The position numbers and the translations under genes are program-made. Of a DNA stretch of 64,000 bases, positions 11,525-21,839 are shown piece after piece. The notes under the pieces were generated by a model. The model was not told where the DNA came from. It made no database searches and saw only the letters and a list, made by a program, of their open reading frames with translations. This DNA comes from Perca fluviatilis (lineage: Eukaryota > Chordata > Actinopteri > Perciformes > Percidae), in assembly GCF_010015445.1 (NCBI RefSeq), contig NC_053126.1, positions 23,121,169-23,185,168 of the forward strand. The letters run 5' to 3'. Every line of letters starts with the position of its first letter. The first letter of the stretch is position 1.

Positions 11525-11965
11525 TTAAAGCTGCAATAATCAATGTGTATATTAACACTGGATTCAATGAATATGCGTAATATAAAGAAGGGGTTGATCA
11601 TAGTGACCAACCCACAGAGAACATCAGCTCTGTGGAGCATTTTTGTCTTTCAGGATATTGTTTTAGGTTTCTGGCCCGTAACTTGTCTGTTTGCGTTTAC
11701 TCACTGCTTGGATCAGTGTTGTTTTCAGCAGCAGCTGTTCAGCTGTTCAGCTGATAGCTGTAGAACCCCACTGTACACTACCTGCTCAGCAGCAAACAGA
11801 CACAGTTAGAGACTAGCTGGTGAACATAGTGGAGCATTTAGCAGCTGAAGAGACAGATAAATTCCCTCAGGAGTTGGTGGAGACCAAAAAACAACTAAAA
11901 GAGAGAGAATATTGGACTTACATTTATAAAGTGGACACAAACACCACTCCTAATGAATGATCATG
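11525..11965 (+). repeat. Dispersed repeat beginning TTAAAGCTGC
   Basis: It starts at a TTAA followed by AGCTGCAATAATC. Its distal part (about 11870-11965: GTTGGTGGAGACC, then GTGGACACAAACA, then AATGAAT) is shared in the same order with 28310-28410. The right terminus is not clear. It is probably a TTAA-type non-autonomous element. Confidence 0.45.
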
Positions 11966-12083
11966 TTGCTCTGTAACTGGGCTAGGGCTTCAAATGAAGT
12001 AGTAAGCATAACTAATGGATGACATGTGGTAATAGCCAGTAGACGATATGTTGATTTTTAACAGGGGGGGACAGACCCTGTTT

Positions 12084-12088
<5 letters not shown>

Positions 12089-12166
<78 letters not shown>
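12089..12166. repeat. (TA)n microsatellite
   Basis: An uninterrupted TA dinucleotide array of 39 units directly follows a T run. The minus-strand ORF through it (11990-12244) is an artefact. Confidence 0.98.
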
Positions 12167-12171
<5 letters not shown>

Positions 12172-12672
12172 TATGGTTTTGAGAATATTTTAGATCCAAG
12201 ATTAAACTGACAGAAGGGTGGGATTCAAAAAGAAAAAATAACAAATCTGTCTGCTACTTCAGCACCACGGACAGCGCCATTGATTTATCAGTGCACAGTT
12301 AGGTTACTGATATTTCAGAGCTATGGTCGGGGCCAAAGATTCTAACTTGTACAAACCTCAGATCAGATAAAGGATCAATGTGTCGGACAGACTAGACTAA
12401 CATACTCAACTAAAAAAAACTCTGCCCCTGCACACGGCACCCTGCCTCTGCTACTAGGAGATGGAGAGGGGGATGGCAGGTTAATAAAGGGCATACATTT
12501 TGGCAATTTTACTAAAAACCTCATTTCACTTCCCACTGGCATCACCCCTTTAATCGCCTACTGGTAGTAGCGTAGCGTATTTATTTATAGTAGTGTTAGT
12601 ATTATGTAGAAAAAAAGTAATTACTCAAGCAAAGTAGAAATACCTCAGAACTGTACTTCACTACAGTACTTA

Positions 12673-13284
12673 TGTTATGACTGTGGTCATATTGTTTCTT
12701 TAGTCTGCTGTGTATGCGTGAATCCTGTGGTTTTTTCTCTTGTTTCCAATTTCATATGCAAATAGGTGTGCCATAGCCGGGAGTTCATTGGTGGGAAGCT
12801 CTCATGCCCGAATTTGTGATTGGCTGCAGCTGGGGTACCACCTGATATATAAGGAGCCAAGACAGTGGCCGTCTGTGGGCAGCAGGCATTTCCTCATCAC
12901 ACACTGTTGTTTTGTTTAACCTTGCTTTAGATTAGGTACTGTTTCTGTTGAATATTAAGGGTGGACTGCCAGGTGTGTTAATCTTGTTTTCTCTTGTTTA
13001 ATTAGTTAGGGAGGTAAGTCTTTTGTCATTCTTTTTGCTCTTTTGTTTGTTAGGTTAGTTTCTTATCTCTTAGACAGGATTGTTTGTTGGTTATTTTGGT
13101 GGCAGGTCACCCTGAAGCCTTGTATAATTTACCTATATCTATATGTTATCTATATTTCCTATTTAATGTAAAATAAATAAGTTTTCTGATGTTCAAACAA
13201 ATAATTGGTTGTGGCTACTTGGGAGACAGGGAAGATGGGGCCATTTCATGTTGTATCCTAGGCACCCCTAGACTGGGGCGTAAT
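12673..13284 (+). mobile_element. Probable solo LTR
   Basis: The segment begins TGTTATGACTG and ends near GGGGCGTAAT. It is flanked by the 5-bp direct repeat ACTTA (12668-12672 and 13285-13289). Inside are a TATA-like box (GATATATAAGGAGCC, 12843-12857) and an AATAAA signal near 13171, in the order expected of an LTR. No internal retroelement genes are present, so it would be a recombination-derived solo LTR. The end lacks the canonical CA. Confidence 0.5.
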
Positions 13285-13344
13285 ACTTATTTACGTAATT
13301 TGCACATTCTGTTTTTTATTTTTTATGTCTGTCTAGTCTGTTTA

Positions 13345-13490
13345 CAGTACACATGTATTGCATGTCTGTTTTTTCCCTAATTATCAAGAGTTTATGGAAA
13401 GGGTGTCATATGGTGTCATATGTTGTACAGATTGTAAAGCCCTTTGAGGCAAATTTGTAATTTTGGGTTATATAATTGTGTCAAATTGGG
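13345..13490 (+). repeat. Dispersed repeat 3' segment
   Basis: It contains TTGCATGTCTG, GGTGTCATATG and GTACAGATTGTAAAGCCCTT followed by TGAGGCAAATTTG. The same string of words occurs at 17660-17880, so this is a multi-copy family, probably a retroposon 3' region. Confidence 0.55.
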
Positions 13491-13685
13491 TACTTCATTA
13501 CTTTATTGTATTTAGATACTTCCCACCACTGTTTTTCAGTACATGTACAGGTATATGGTTATGAGTTTAATTAATCAATGCAATAAAAGATTAGAAGAAC
13601 AGTCATGGAGAGACTCCCAGCCATCTCTGCACCTTCTCCTGAGGATTTGTCATACGTCTCCAACTCAATAGTCGTATGACATTTA

Positions 13686-13687
<2 letters not shown>

Positions 13688-13734
<47 letters not shown>
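13688..13734. repeat. (CA)n microsatellite
   Basis: Uninterrupted CA array of about 23 units. Confidence 0.98.
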
Positions 13735-13736
<2 letters not shown>

Positions 13737-13929
13737 AATTACGGTAACATACCGTTCTGCAGAAAGAAGTGACTGGTAAGGTTGACTGTTCCGGTTACAT
13801 TGCCATGCTGTGCCGTGGACTTTTCACATTCTCAGACCTTTCCGTTACAGAGCCCACTTCACAATGTGTCAAAAGATTTTCCAGCCGAGGCGCATTAAAA
13901 TGAACAAAGTGCTCACCAGCTCCCATTAG

Positions 13930-14420
13930 CTAAAGAATTTCTTTAGAATCTGTAACCTTCTGGGAGGCCCGTCTGAAGAAGAAATAGCTCTCCTAATTAA
14001 TTGAAGGGATTGTTCACCGAGTCAAGAGTAACGAAGCGAGTGGACATAAACTTTGACTAAAAAATAAAAGATTTTGCCGGGGAAGCACTTTCTTTTATGA
14101 AACCCAGGGGTGGAGGAGAACAGTAAAGTCATGTATTGTAGTGTCATATCGTCCACTGGCCCCATCATTAAATGCACAGCGCTGGAGTGTACATTTGACA
14201 GCCGCGCAGAGGACCATGGGGGAATGCTGAGGCGGCCACTGCGGCGCCTGCAGCTGATTAACTCCAATTGAGGACTCATTAACATTCCTGCCGGATCATA
14301 ACATGCACAGTTGTTGATGAAAATCAGTACTGACAAGTCTATAATTATGGGACACTTCTGAATTGGTCTGGATGACCGACTCTTTTCAAGATGAGGGCAC
14401 GAAGAGAAAACCACCAACTC
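13930..14420. promoter_or_regulatory. Candidate conserved non-coding block
   Basis: This is high-complexity sequence, more GC-balanced than its surroundings. It has homeodomain-like words (CTAATTAATTG, TGATTAACTCCAATTGAGG, CATTAACATT) and no coding frame I trust. The 131-residue minus-strand ORF here has no recognisable domain. Conservation is inferred, not shown. Confidence 0.22.
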
Positions 14421-15580
14421 TGAGAGGACACAGATGACATTTGCAGACTTGGGTTCGTTCCCACTGATTGCTTTGTCAACATGTAATCTCAGCGTGGTAT
14501 CGTGAGGGGAAGGTCGTCCAAGCGGGATGGCCCAGGGGAGAATGTGAATAATGCAGATAATGTAAGTGAAATGTAACGATGGCTACACAGGGAGGGGAAC
14601 CTATCATGCTTTTTCCCCTCCCTCTCCTCCCTCGCCTGCTCCAGTGCCCTTGTCGTCTTCTTTGTCTCTTTCCCCTCTACAGTATGCTTCAGCATGTCCC
14701 ACTTTCACAATGAGCAAGATTTACCACTTTGCAGACGAGGAGAGCACACTTTCACCGAGATGAAGGCTATTTATTCCCCCCCCTCCCCACCCCCTTCAGT
14801 GCGTGGCAGATTGAGAGCTTTATATACAGGTTGTCACTGGTGTATCTAGGTTTCCTCCGCTGAGGATCACACTCGCAGCCACATACTGTACTCTAGCCCA
14901 GTTCTATCTGGGGGTTGCACTGCCTGGTGCCTACATTCTGAGGATCATTGGCATGTGTGTGTGTGTGCAGATGTGGAGGTAGAAAAGAGAAACATGGCAG
15001 ATAATGAAACATTGAGTCACGATGAATAGAGGCAGCGTCAGGAGCGTTCGGAGTGCCTGCCATTCGTGTTAAGTGGGAAGGAGATTTTGTTCATTTGGAG
15101 CTCCATGATGAACAGATGTCTACGAGCGTCTCCCCTGGCAGGGGCTGCTGGAGTCGACAGATGCCCTGGACCTTGTTCCACCTTGGACATCGTGATCAAC
15201 ACCACCTGTGTGAATCGACCCGCTAATTGAACATCTACAGGCCGCTAATGGCCTCCGCTGCTGCTGTCAACCACCTCCTCATGTCTCCTGATGTCGAACA
15301 GGCACACACCAGCAGACTCATCCAACTGTGGAACACCTCCAGGAGAAGATGCTGTTCATGTTTTAGCAAAACTCACTGACACAAAGTAAGACCATTTATC
15401 TATGTACCTCAGCACTTTGGAGCAGGTGTTCCCATCCTGGGGTTTGGTGGATAAATATGAAGGGTCACAAAACGACAAAAGGTTATCAAAGAAGAATGAA
15501 AAATGGTTCTACTGCAAAAGATTATGTCTTTATGATTATGTCTTTAAGATTATGTCCTTTGTCAAAACACGTCAACTGTC
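14421..15580. other. Intergenic DNA, pyrimidine-rich tracts
   Basis: There are CT-rich tracts at 14615-14685 and a C run at 14776-14793. No gene recognised. Confidence 0.4.
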
Positions 15581-15586
15581 ATTGCA

Positions 15587-15630
15587 CCTAACCCTAACCT
15601 TAACCCTAAACCTAACCCTAACCCTAACCA
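15587..15630 (+). repeat. Telomere-like CCCTAA tract
   Basis: Degenerate CCTAAC/CCCTAA units repeat about seven times. The vertebrate telomere repeat is TTAGGG on the other strand. Placed with the palindrome at 15648, it is more likely part of a dispersed repeat than a chromosome-fusion scar. Confidence 0.8.
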
Positions 15631-15647
15631 TTGCCTAATCCTAGTGC

Positions 15648-15671
15648 CTTCCAGGCAGCGCTGCCTGGAAG
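15648..15671. repeat. Perfect 24-bp palindrome
   Basis: The half-site CTTCCAGGCAGC is followed immediately by its exact complement. It lies 17 bp after the telomere-like tract, suggesting both belong to one foldback-type repeat. Confidence 0.85.
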
Positions 15672-15854
15672 ATAACGTTGGGGGGCTTAAAACACCAAAC
15701 ACCGTCAATGTCTTTCAAAATGACATTAGAAGGCGGGATGTCCACCCCAACTCCTTCCAATGAGGTTTTGCAGCATCAACATCAAGCTTCTGAGAGACAA
15801 CAGCCAAGTTCACTCAGTTAAATTGAAAAAGTGTCAAATCATAAGAAGTTAAAA

Positions 15855-16030
15855 AGTTACCTCAGGACACATCATTTACAGAGACCCAACAATTCCCCCA
15901 AGAGAATGCATTAACACGGGCGAGGAAAAACTTCCTTTTAACAGGCAGAAAACTCAAACAGAACCCGGCTCTTGGTGGACAAGCCATCTGCCTCGAACCA
16001 CCTCAACGTTGTCATTAAAACGTTTTTTTT
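15855..16030 (+). repeat. Dispersed repeat fragment
   Basis: GAGACCCAACAATTCCCCCA, GGCGAGGAAAAACTTCC and AGAACCCGGCTCTTGGTGG recur in diverged form at 16680-16800, so this is an older relative of that family. Confidence 0.5.
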
Positions 16031-16584
16031 TTAGGTTGTCCCTTGGCTTTAACGGGTCACAAGCCAACATGTACACAACCAGTGGTTCCCAAATTCCCAC
16101 TTATTGTCTGGAATTAACAGCTTCAGCGTCACTCAGCATCTCTTGTCTTTTCTCCCTCTGTGTTAATGTTAATTAATGTTGTCCCTCTGTCTTTCCTTTG
16201 TGTTCTAGGTCCTATCAAAGCAGCAACTGAAAGTTGCCTAACGTCTTTCCGGATCCATATTCTTTGTTCTCTCTCTTATTACTCATTTTGTAATTTTACT
16301 ATCACTACTCTGTAGTTTATTACTTTGACTGGGACAGTTGTATTAATACATATTAATATTGTTTCTGAAAATATGCCAGAGTTAGATTACAAAGTTACAA
16401 AGTAGTAAAAGCTGATACATAACAGCCTGCAATAAATAGAGACAAGAGAGACGTCTCTTATGACACACAAAATCAACAATAAAAACAATAACAGATAGCA
16501 TAACAATACAATGTTAGGAGCAGCTTTTACACTAATAATAAAGATGATTAAGACAACAAACAATACGAATAAAGCCTCACTGTT
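16031..16584. other. Intergenic DNA, possible hAT end at 16080
   Basis: CAGTGGTTCCCAAA at about 16080 resembles a hAT terminus, but no partner end was found. The rest is AT-rich with no feature. Confidence 0.3.
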
Positions 16585-17030
16585 CTAATTCAATTCAATT
16601 TTATTTATAGTATCAAATCATCACAGAGTTATCTTGAGACACTTTACAGATAGAGTAGGTCTAGACCACACTCTATAAATTCCAAAACCCCAACAATTAC
16701 AGTAATTCCCACAAGAGCAAGCATTAGCAGTGGCTATTGCGACAGTGGCAAGGAAAAACTCCCTTTTAGGAAGAAACCTCGGCAGACCCAGACTCTTGGT
16801 AGGCAGTGTCTGACGGGGCCGGTTGGGGTGTGATGAACAGTGGCACATAATAGTCACATTAAAGATAATGGAACAGTGACTTCGAAGGTCATCGTGGAAG
16901 TTCATGTCATAGCAGGGCACATCGTGTCATACTGAGTAGTGCAGTCTCTTATACCGGATCCTGACTACTCTGTGCGTATGAACATCACAGCAGGGCGTTG
17001 CGGGATGTAATGTGGCACTGCAGAGCATAG
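16585..17030 (+). repeat. Dispersed fish repeat (ATTCAATTCAATTTTATTTA type)
   Basis: Sequence from TTCAATTCAATTTTATTTAT, through GAGACACTTTACAGATAGAG and GGCAAGGAAAAACTCCC, to GAACAGTGGCACATAATAG matches a family I recognise from many fish loci. The classification (retroposon 3' region or other) is not settled by sequence alone. Confidence 0.55.
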
Positions 17031-17034
17031 GTGG

Positions 17035-17110
17035 ATGCGGCGGACGCAGCAGGACGCAGCAGGACGAAGCAGGACGAAGCAGGACGCAGCAGGACGCAGC
17101 AGGACGCGGC
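17035..17110 (+). repeat. 10-bp minisatellite, AGGACGCAGC unit
   Basis: Seven near-identical 10-bp units alternate between AGGACGCAGC and AGGACGAAGC, with a final CGGC variant. Open frames through it are repeat artefacts. Confidence 0.9.
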
Positions 17111-17163
17111 CGGGAATTGTAGAGAATTGCAGAGCATAGCTCTGCGAAGAAGAAACATACTGG

Positions 17164-17334
17164 TTACTGCTGAAGAAATTCGGTCCATATGTCTATATAT
17201 ATTGACTGGCAGGACTCCCAGTCCACACCCTGTTGTGCCTTTGTGGCTTTATAATCTAAGGTTGTTTGTAGCAATAACTCCACCTCCTCCTCTGTCCAGA
17301 CAAAATTGTCAGCTTTTGTTGTTTGCTTCGCCAT
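17164..17334 (-). pseudogene. Myb/SANT-like DNA-binding exon of a repeated family
   Basis: From ATG at 17334 the frame reads a trihelix/Myb-SANT-like start: FVWTEEEVELLLQTTLDYK, then VDWESCQSIYIDIWTEFL. Trp, acidic and Leu positions match N-terminal exons of a multi-copy fish protein family that I associate with domesticated or active transposons. The longer frame back to 17727 is not likely coding; the ATG at 17334 begins the domain. The frame ends at a TAA, but CA/GTAAC at the same place would be a splice donor and the family continues beyond this point, so this is most likely an isolated first exon. No further exons were found on this strand downstream, where only the minisatellite and a dispersed repeat lie. 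Confidence 0.6.
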
Positions 17335-17589
17335 GTTTTGGTATAGCGTTACTAGGTAGAGGGAGAGAGGAGGAGGAGAGGGAGAGAAGTAGAAGGAAGG
17401 TTCTACGCAGGCGCATGGACTTGGTGGTGTTGTGTGGCAGTGCTTCACACTACCACCTAGCCGCCTGGTGTGCATACTACATCGAATTTCACGCACTTTT
17501 GCATCACACTTTTGTGTCACCATATGCACGCAGATTTCCCCCCCAAAACGCTTGTCTAAACGCGGAATAAAAAGTGATTGTTTCCATCT

Positions 17590-17880
17590 AAATATAGCTT
17601 TTGTCTTTGGAATAAGACAATCTCCTCTAGTTGTTGCTTTAGTTTGTGTACACACAACATCTATTGCATGTCTGTCTGTCATGGAAAAGGGATCTCTCCT
17701 CTGTTGCTCGTCCTGGGTTTTTACCATTGTTCACCTACTGAAGACTTTTGTGGGATTTTTCTTTATATGAATTAAGGGTAAAGGATAAAGGGTGACATAT
17801 GCTGTACAGATTGTAAAACCATTTGAGGCAAATGTGTGATTTCAGGGCATATAAACAAGACTGACTTGACTTTAGAGTAA
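17590..17880 (+). repeat. Dispersed repeat 3' segment, second copy
   Basis: It shares ATTGCATGTCTGTCTGTC, GGGTGACATATGCTGTACAG and TTGAGGCAAATGTGTGATTT with 13345-13490 and adds a TGCTCGTCCTGGGTTTTTAC segment missing there. It ends near a GACTTGACTT tail, as retroposon tails often do. Confidence 0.6.
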
Positions 17881-18277
17881 CTGGATCTGGTCCATGTCTG
17901 GTCATTATGGCGGCCTTTTCATCTGAACTAGTTGTAAATATATTTGTGATGTATGTGTTTTTACAATAACAGTGAACAGTATTGACAAAACCTGTGCTTG
18001 TTGTTTGTGCTCTTCCACTGACACGTATCCCATTAACAAGATTTTCTTTAACGATAGTATTAGTATACACAGTGTGCAGAGTTTCTGCAGTTATTAAAAT
18101 TTTCCTCACTTCCCAACGAGTGTGCTGCTTGTTATTTTTGTTCGGTAACAGTACATAATAAGCAGCAGATTGCTTGACGTCCTGTTCAGCTGCACAAGGC
18201 GTAATTTTTATCGAAAACTTAAAATCGGCATTATTAAACAATTGGGTGAATTTCAGACTTGAACCTCCTGCTGCCAT
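17735..18277 (-). CDS. Hypothetical 180-residue ORF, unknown
   Basis: An uninterrupted frame begins MAAGGSSLKF at an ATG in a good context (AAATGG). I do not recognise the protein. Residues 1 to about 135 have a mixed, protein-like composition (Lys/Thr-rich, with HCYCK and a basic LLPNKNNKQHTRWEVRK segment). The final 45 or so residues lie inside the dispersed repeat at 17590-17880 and are surely not ancestral. An acceptor-like TTAGCAG lies just upstream of the start. An ORF of this length is expected about once by chance in 64 kb of six frames, so length alone proves nothing. It could be a captured exon of the Myb/SANT-like family next door on the same strand, or noise. Confidence 0.2.
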   Translation of the reverse strand: MAAGGSSLKFTQLFNNADFKFSIKITPCAAEQDVKQSAAYYVLLPNKNNKQHTRWEVRKILITAETLHTVYTNTIVKENLVNGIRVSGRAQTTSTGFVNTVHCYCKNTYITNIFTTSSDEKAAIMTRHGPDPVTLKSSQSCLYALKSHICLKWFYNLYSICHPLSFTLNSYKEKSHKSLQ

Positions 18278-19810
18278 TTAGACCTGCTAACACATGACAT
18301 TAGCTTCCATTTGTCATCATCAGTTTGATGAACCAAAAGTGCTTCAATTAGTGACTTTCTCTCACAGTTAGTGAGAAATATGTGGCAAGAATCCAGGACC
18401 TGATGTGACATATGGTGTTTCCGTAGATGATTTGGTGGCGGTGAGCTCAGCTTTTATGGAGGAAACAGCTTGGTTTGACAGAAGTGGTACCTTGGGGTGA
18501 TCTTGTACTTCTGGCCGATCGGCTCAGAGGTGGCAGGGCAGAAATATGAATGTCGTCGTCGGTGGTTGTGCAGCATATCACATTAATAAAGCCCCTCAAT
18601 GCTTCATTCTCCAGCCCTGTGGCCTGGACCGCTGCCCAGAACAAAGAGATTGAAAGTCATTTGAATCAGGGGGGGTGCAGAGCAGAACTTACATGAAATG
18701 AAAGGGACCGACTGCACCGCCAGTGAATACCAATCAGGCATGGAAGCCCATCAGAGCGATTGGTTAAAAGAGATGCGAGACACTGAAAGGCAACTTATTC
18801 AGGTTGAGAAATAATACAACACATGTTCTCCCAAGTTCTTTTTGCACACACTGTCATGCTAGAAAGTTACTTTGCATTTAAAGTTTGAATCCTGCCTCGT
18901 GTACATCCATATCTACTTGAAAGAAGTTGTCTTTTTCACTGCCTTCGCTGGCACATTCTTGCATTTCTTGGCACGTTATCAACAACTGTAGATACATTCA
19001 AATAGTGTCAAACCATTGGCAGGATTGAGTATTGTGTCACCCATATTCCCCCTTTGCATCTATGTGTGCAGAATACAGAGAAAAATATATAATTTAAGCC
19101 TTGGTCAAGCTCAGCAGGGTCCCTTTAAGTTTTTAATTTAATTTGCTTTTATGTTCCTCACCGCAGGTTCACTTTGTAGATTCAATTTCATGCTTTTGAT
19201 GTCCATACAGCATTTTCTAAAGTGTTTCATAGTATGCCACATTACCAAGAGAAGGCATAGCAGTTAGGGTACCTCCACATAGATGCACTTGCCTTGTTTA
19301 TGAACCAAATATGGGGTCATCCATATCCACCATTAGGCAAACACCCGGCTCTACCAGTTTAAGAATAAGATTACATTTATACATATTATACATCAATACA
19401 TTTTAACTTTTTAAAATGTTTCTCTTCCATGCTTATCCCATTCAAATGTTCTTTGTTATGCGTATCATGACAACCCTGATTAGGGCTACAAGCTGAAAGA
19501 CATTGGTCTCACAACAAAATTGTTCTTTATACTGCAAGTGTTGCTGAAGTTTTGACCTTCTCAGGGTGTTTTGTTTTTTTAATCAAAGTGGAATCATATT
19601 TGGAGAATTTTTATATCAAAAATTCTACAAAGACTACAAAAATATTTTGATGGTTCATCTTGAAGTCTGGGACAGCTACATAAATGTATCCAATCAAATG
19701 TAATTTGGGTTCACAGCCCCCGGCCATCACTTAAAACAGCACTTAATCATTAGCTAGCGTGGGTATTTAGAGGAACAAAGCAGAGTAAAACATGTGTAAT
19801 CCTGTCTGAT
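18278..19810. other. Intergenic DNA, nothing recognised
   Basis: No repeat family or exon recognised. The ORF at 18447-18644 (minus) lacks motifs. Confidence 0.35.
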
Positions 19811-20010
19811 CTCTGCAGGCAGTTCCTTCCACCAAATGGCTTGGTTTTGCTGTGATATGAAGCTTTGAGACTTTATATACACAGGTGTGTGCCTTTCCCA
19901 ATCATGTCCAATGAGGTGAATTTACTACAGGTTGACTCCAATCAAGGTGTCGAAACATGGGAATGCACCTGGGTCTATTGTGTCAATGAGATATGTCGGT
20001 TTTCTTGTTT

Positions 20011-20114
20011 TTAACCCTTGTGTTGTCCTTCGGGTCCCAGTGACCCGAAGGACAACACAAGGATTATGTACTTCCGTTTACTTTGTTGAGAATTGCTCTC
20101 TAAACAAGGGTTAA
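20011..20114. mobile_element. Palindromic TTAA unit, piggyBac-like ends
   Basis: The 104-bp unit is bounded by TTAA on both sides, with ends CCCTTG and CAAGGG. It opens with a perfect 21-bp stem (20016-20036 and 20042-20062) around a 5-nt loop, CCAGT. TTAA plus CCC ends are typical of piggyBac-type elements. Its body is repeated in inverted orientation at 20214-20308. Confidence 0.65.
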
Positions 20115-20213
20115 TACAGCACCTTAGTTATTGTTTGTACAGCATTTTGGTCAGCTTAAACTGTTTTTAAATGTGTTCTAGAAATAAACTTTACTTACTT
20201 ACTTTACAAGAAA
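20115..20213 (+). repeat. Retroposon 3' tail between inverted copies
   Basis: GTACAGCATTTTGG, then TTTTTAAATGTGTTCTAGAA and AATAAACTTTACTTACTTAC resemble a LINE/SINE 3' end with a short CTTA tail. It lies exactly between the two palindromic arms. Confidence 0.45.
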
Positions 20214-20308
20214 CAGGGTTTAGAGAGCAATTCTCAACAAAGTAAAGGGAAGTACATAATCCTTGTGTTGTCCTTCGGGTCCCAGTGACCCGAAGGACCA
20301 CACAAGGG
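20214..20308. mobile_element. Inverted second copy of palindromic unit
   Basis: This is the reverse complement of 20015-20108 with a few changes. Its 21-bp stem (20261-20281 with 20287-20307) has one mismatch. The outer TTAA is lost (GGGAAGC). Together the two arms make a hairpin-of-hairpins. Confidence 0.7.
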
Positions 20309-20456
20309 AAGCGAAAATGTGTAAAATCCTGTTTTTGCTTTGTCATTGTGGGGCATTTAGTGTAGATTGATGAGGGAAAAATATTTAAATAGAATAATAA
20401 ATCATAAAATGTGAGAAAAGTGAAGGGGTCTGATACTTTGAGAAGGCACTGCACTG

Positions 20457-21839
20457 TATTTATGTGTATATGTCTTAATGGGGCATTTTACCAAATTTAT
20501 TTCTTAATGTTAGTAGTTTTAGTTTTCTTACAAGATCTGATAAAAGGGCCGGATATTTTAAACCACGGCTGCTAGAGCACAGACACTTAAATGTCCTTCA
20601 GTTTCAAACAAAATCACTATTCTTGTATCCATAAAGTTTAAGTGCACTCATCAGACTGTTTATATCTTATCTATCTAGCCATTGACTTTTATAACAACAG
20701 CGGAGAGGATGAAGTGCACTGTTGCTGTGTTTTTATTCCACGAGTGCACTGAAGAGCAAGTAACTAAATTCTGAGGAGCTAATTGCTCCGCAAGGTCCAA
20801 GAAATAATGACTACTCCAACAGACTCCTTTTGACATTTAGAAACAAACACTAATTGCTTACAGTAGATCTGCTTCATGTAGGAGGTGATAAATGTGTACC
20901 TATTTATTTAACAAATCGCTTGATTATTTTGTCTATGATTTATTCATTGTGCATTTTCACCACTTCAGTCCTCATCCCAGTTTTTGCTCAACATTTTTCA
21001 TTTAAAGTCTGCGAGTCCCTTTAGACAGCAGTCACATATTTAATTTAGCAGAAACCTCAAAGGAGCAGTTTAGAGAGAAGAAGAAAAAGGTGTTTGTTTA
21101 CACATGCTGAGACTGAAACTGCTGTTTGTCGAGTAAATCAGTGTCAGGAAACAGTGACGACCTAATTCAAATAAAGAAGAGGCAAATTAAGCAAATGTAA
21201 TCTCAATAGCTTAACTGCTCTGTTTAAGTTGCTTTTTGATAAATTCCCGACCCTGTTGAAATAACATGAGCCCCATTAAAAAAAGAAATCCAACTAAATT
21301 AGCTTTTTGGAATAGCAATTCATCACTAAGTTAATTAACCAGCATTACATCTGCTTTTACTTTGCACAGAGCAGTTAGCGAACTATTTGATATCAAATGA
21401 TTCAATCCAGTGAAATTAAATAGAGACTCAAAAAGGGTGCTTGTACTCTTCCACAGACATCAGAAATACATTTGGACAAAGCAAAACAGAAGTTTTAATA
21501 CATCAGAGAGAAAAGGTTCTCAGTACTCTCAGTATTTATTTCTCAAAACAGGAGCCACAAAAACATGTTTCAGTGCAGCTAAAATGGTCTGTTGGCGTCA
21601 CATATTTGGGTTTTGCTGCCCTTCAGTTGATTGCATCTCTGTTTTTCAGTTTCACAATGTGCACTTGCTCTGATGTTTCTCAGGACGCCTGCTGTGCATC
21701 CTGCTATGATTTGGTATCACTGTGAGAGGATCCCCAAATTACAAGAGGTTTTATTTATTTATTTATCCAGCCCTTCTTCCATACTGTTGCTTTGTTTCCC
21801 AAGCCGACAAACATATTAGAGCTAATTGAATATGACCCG
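20457..21839. other. Intergenic DNA, nothing recognised
   Basis: AT-rich, no repeat family or exon. ORFs at 21410-21725 overlap each other and show no motif. Confidence 0.35.

Larger units (their letters stand above)
12590..13531. mobile_element. CAGTGGTGG-family hAT MITE split by insertions
   Basis: 12600-12672 matches the family interior (AGTAATTACTCAAGCAAAG, ACTACAGTACTTA). 13490-13531 gives the end, finishing CCCACCACTG, the complement of CAGTGGTGGG. The material between is later insertions: a probable solo LTR and a dispersed-repeat tail. The left end is degraded. Confidence 0.55.
19815..20456 (+). mobile_element. Tc1/mariner-like 3' remnant, interrupted
   Basis: 19830-20008 (ACAGGTGTGTGCCTTTCCCA, TCATGTCCAATGAGGTGAAT, GGTTGACTCCAATCAAGGTG) and 20310-20456 (TTGCTTTGTCATTGTGGGGC, then GAAGGCACTGCACTGTA) match the region from the transposase stop to the terminal repeat of fish Tc1-like elements. 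The complement of the end reads TACAGTGCAGTGCCTTC. No transposase remains. The two halves are separated by the palindromic insertion at 20011-20308, which is therefore younger. Confidence 0.7.

Noticed and set aside
11990..12244. 84-residue ORF
   Set aside because: It is an alternating Tyr/Ile run translated from the (TA)n microsatellite.
14022..14417. 131-residue minus-strand ORF
   Set aside because: No recognisable domain, no splice context; better explained as chance in a GC-balanced non-coding block.
15587..15630. True interstitial telomere from chromosome fusion
   Set aside because: The tract is short, degenerate and next to a palindrome, and a second such tract at 37.8 kb sits in a dispersed repeat.
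17334..17727. N-terminal extension of the Myb/SANT exon
   Set aside because: The domain starts right after the ATG at 17334; the upstream part is Pro/Ser low-complexity and overlaps a repeat.
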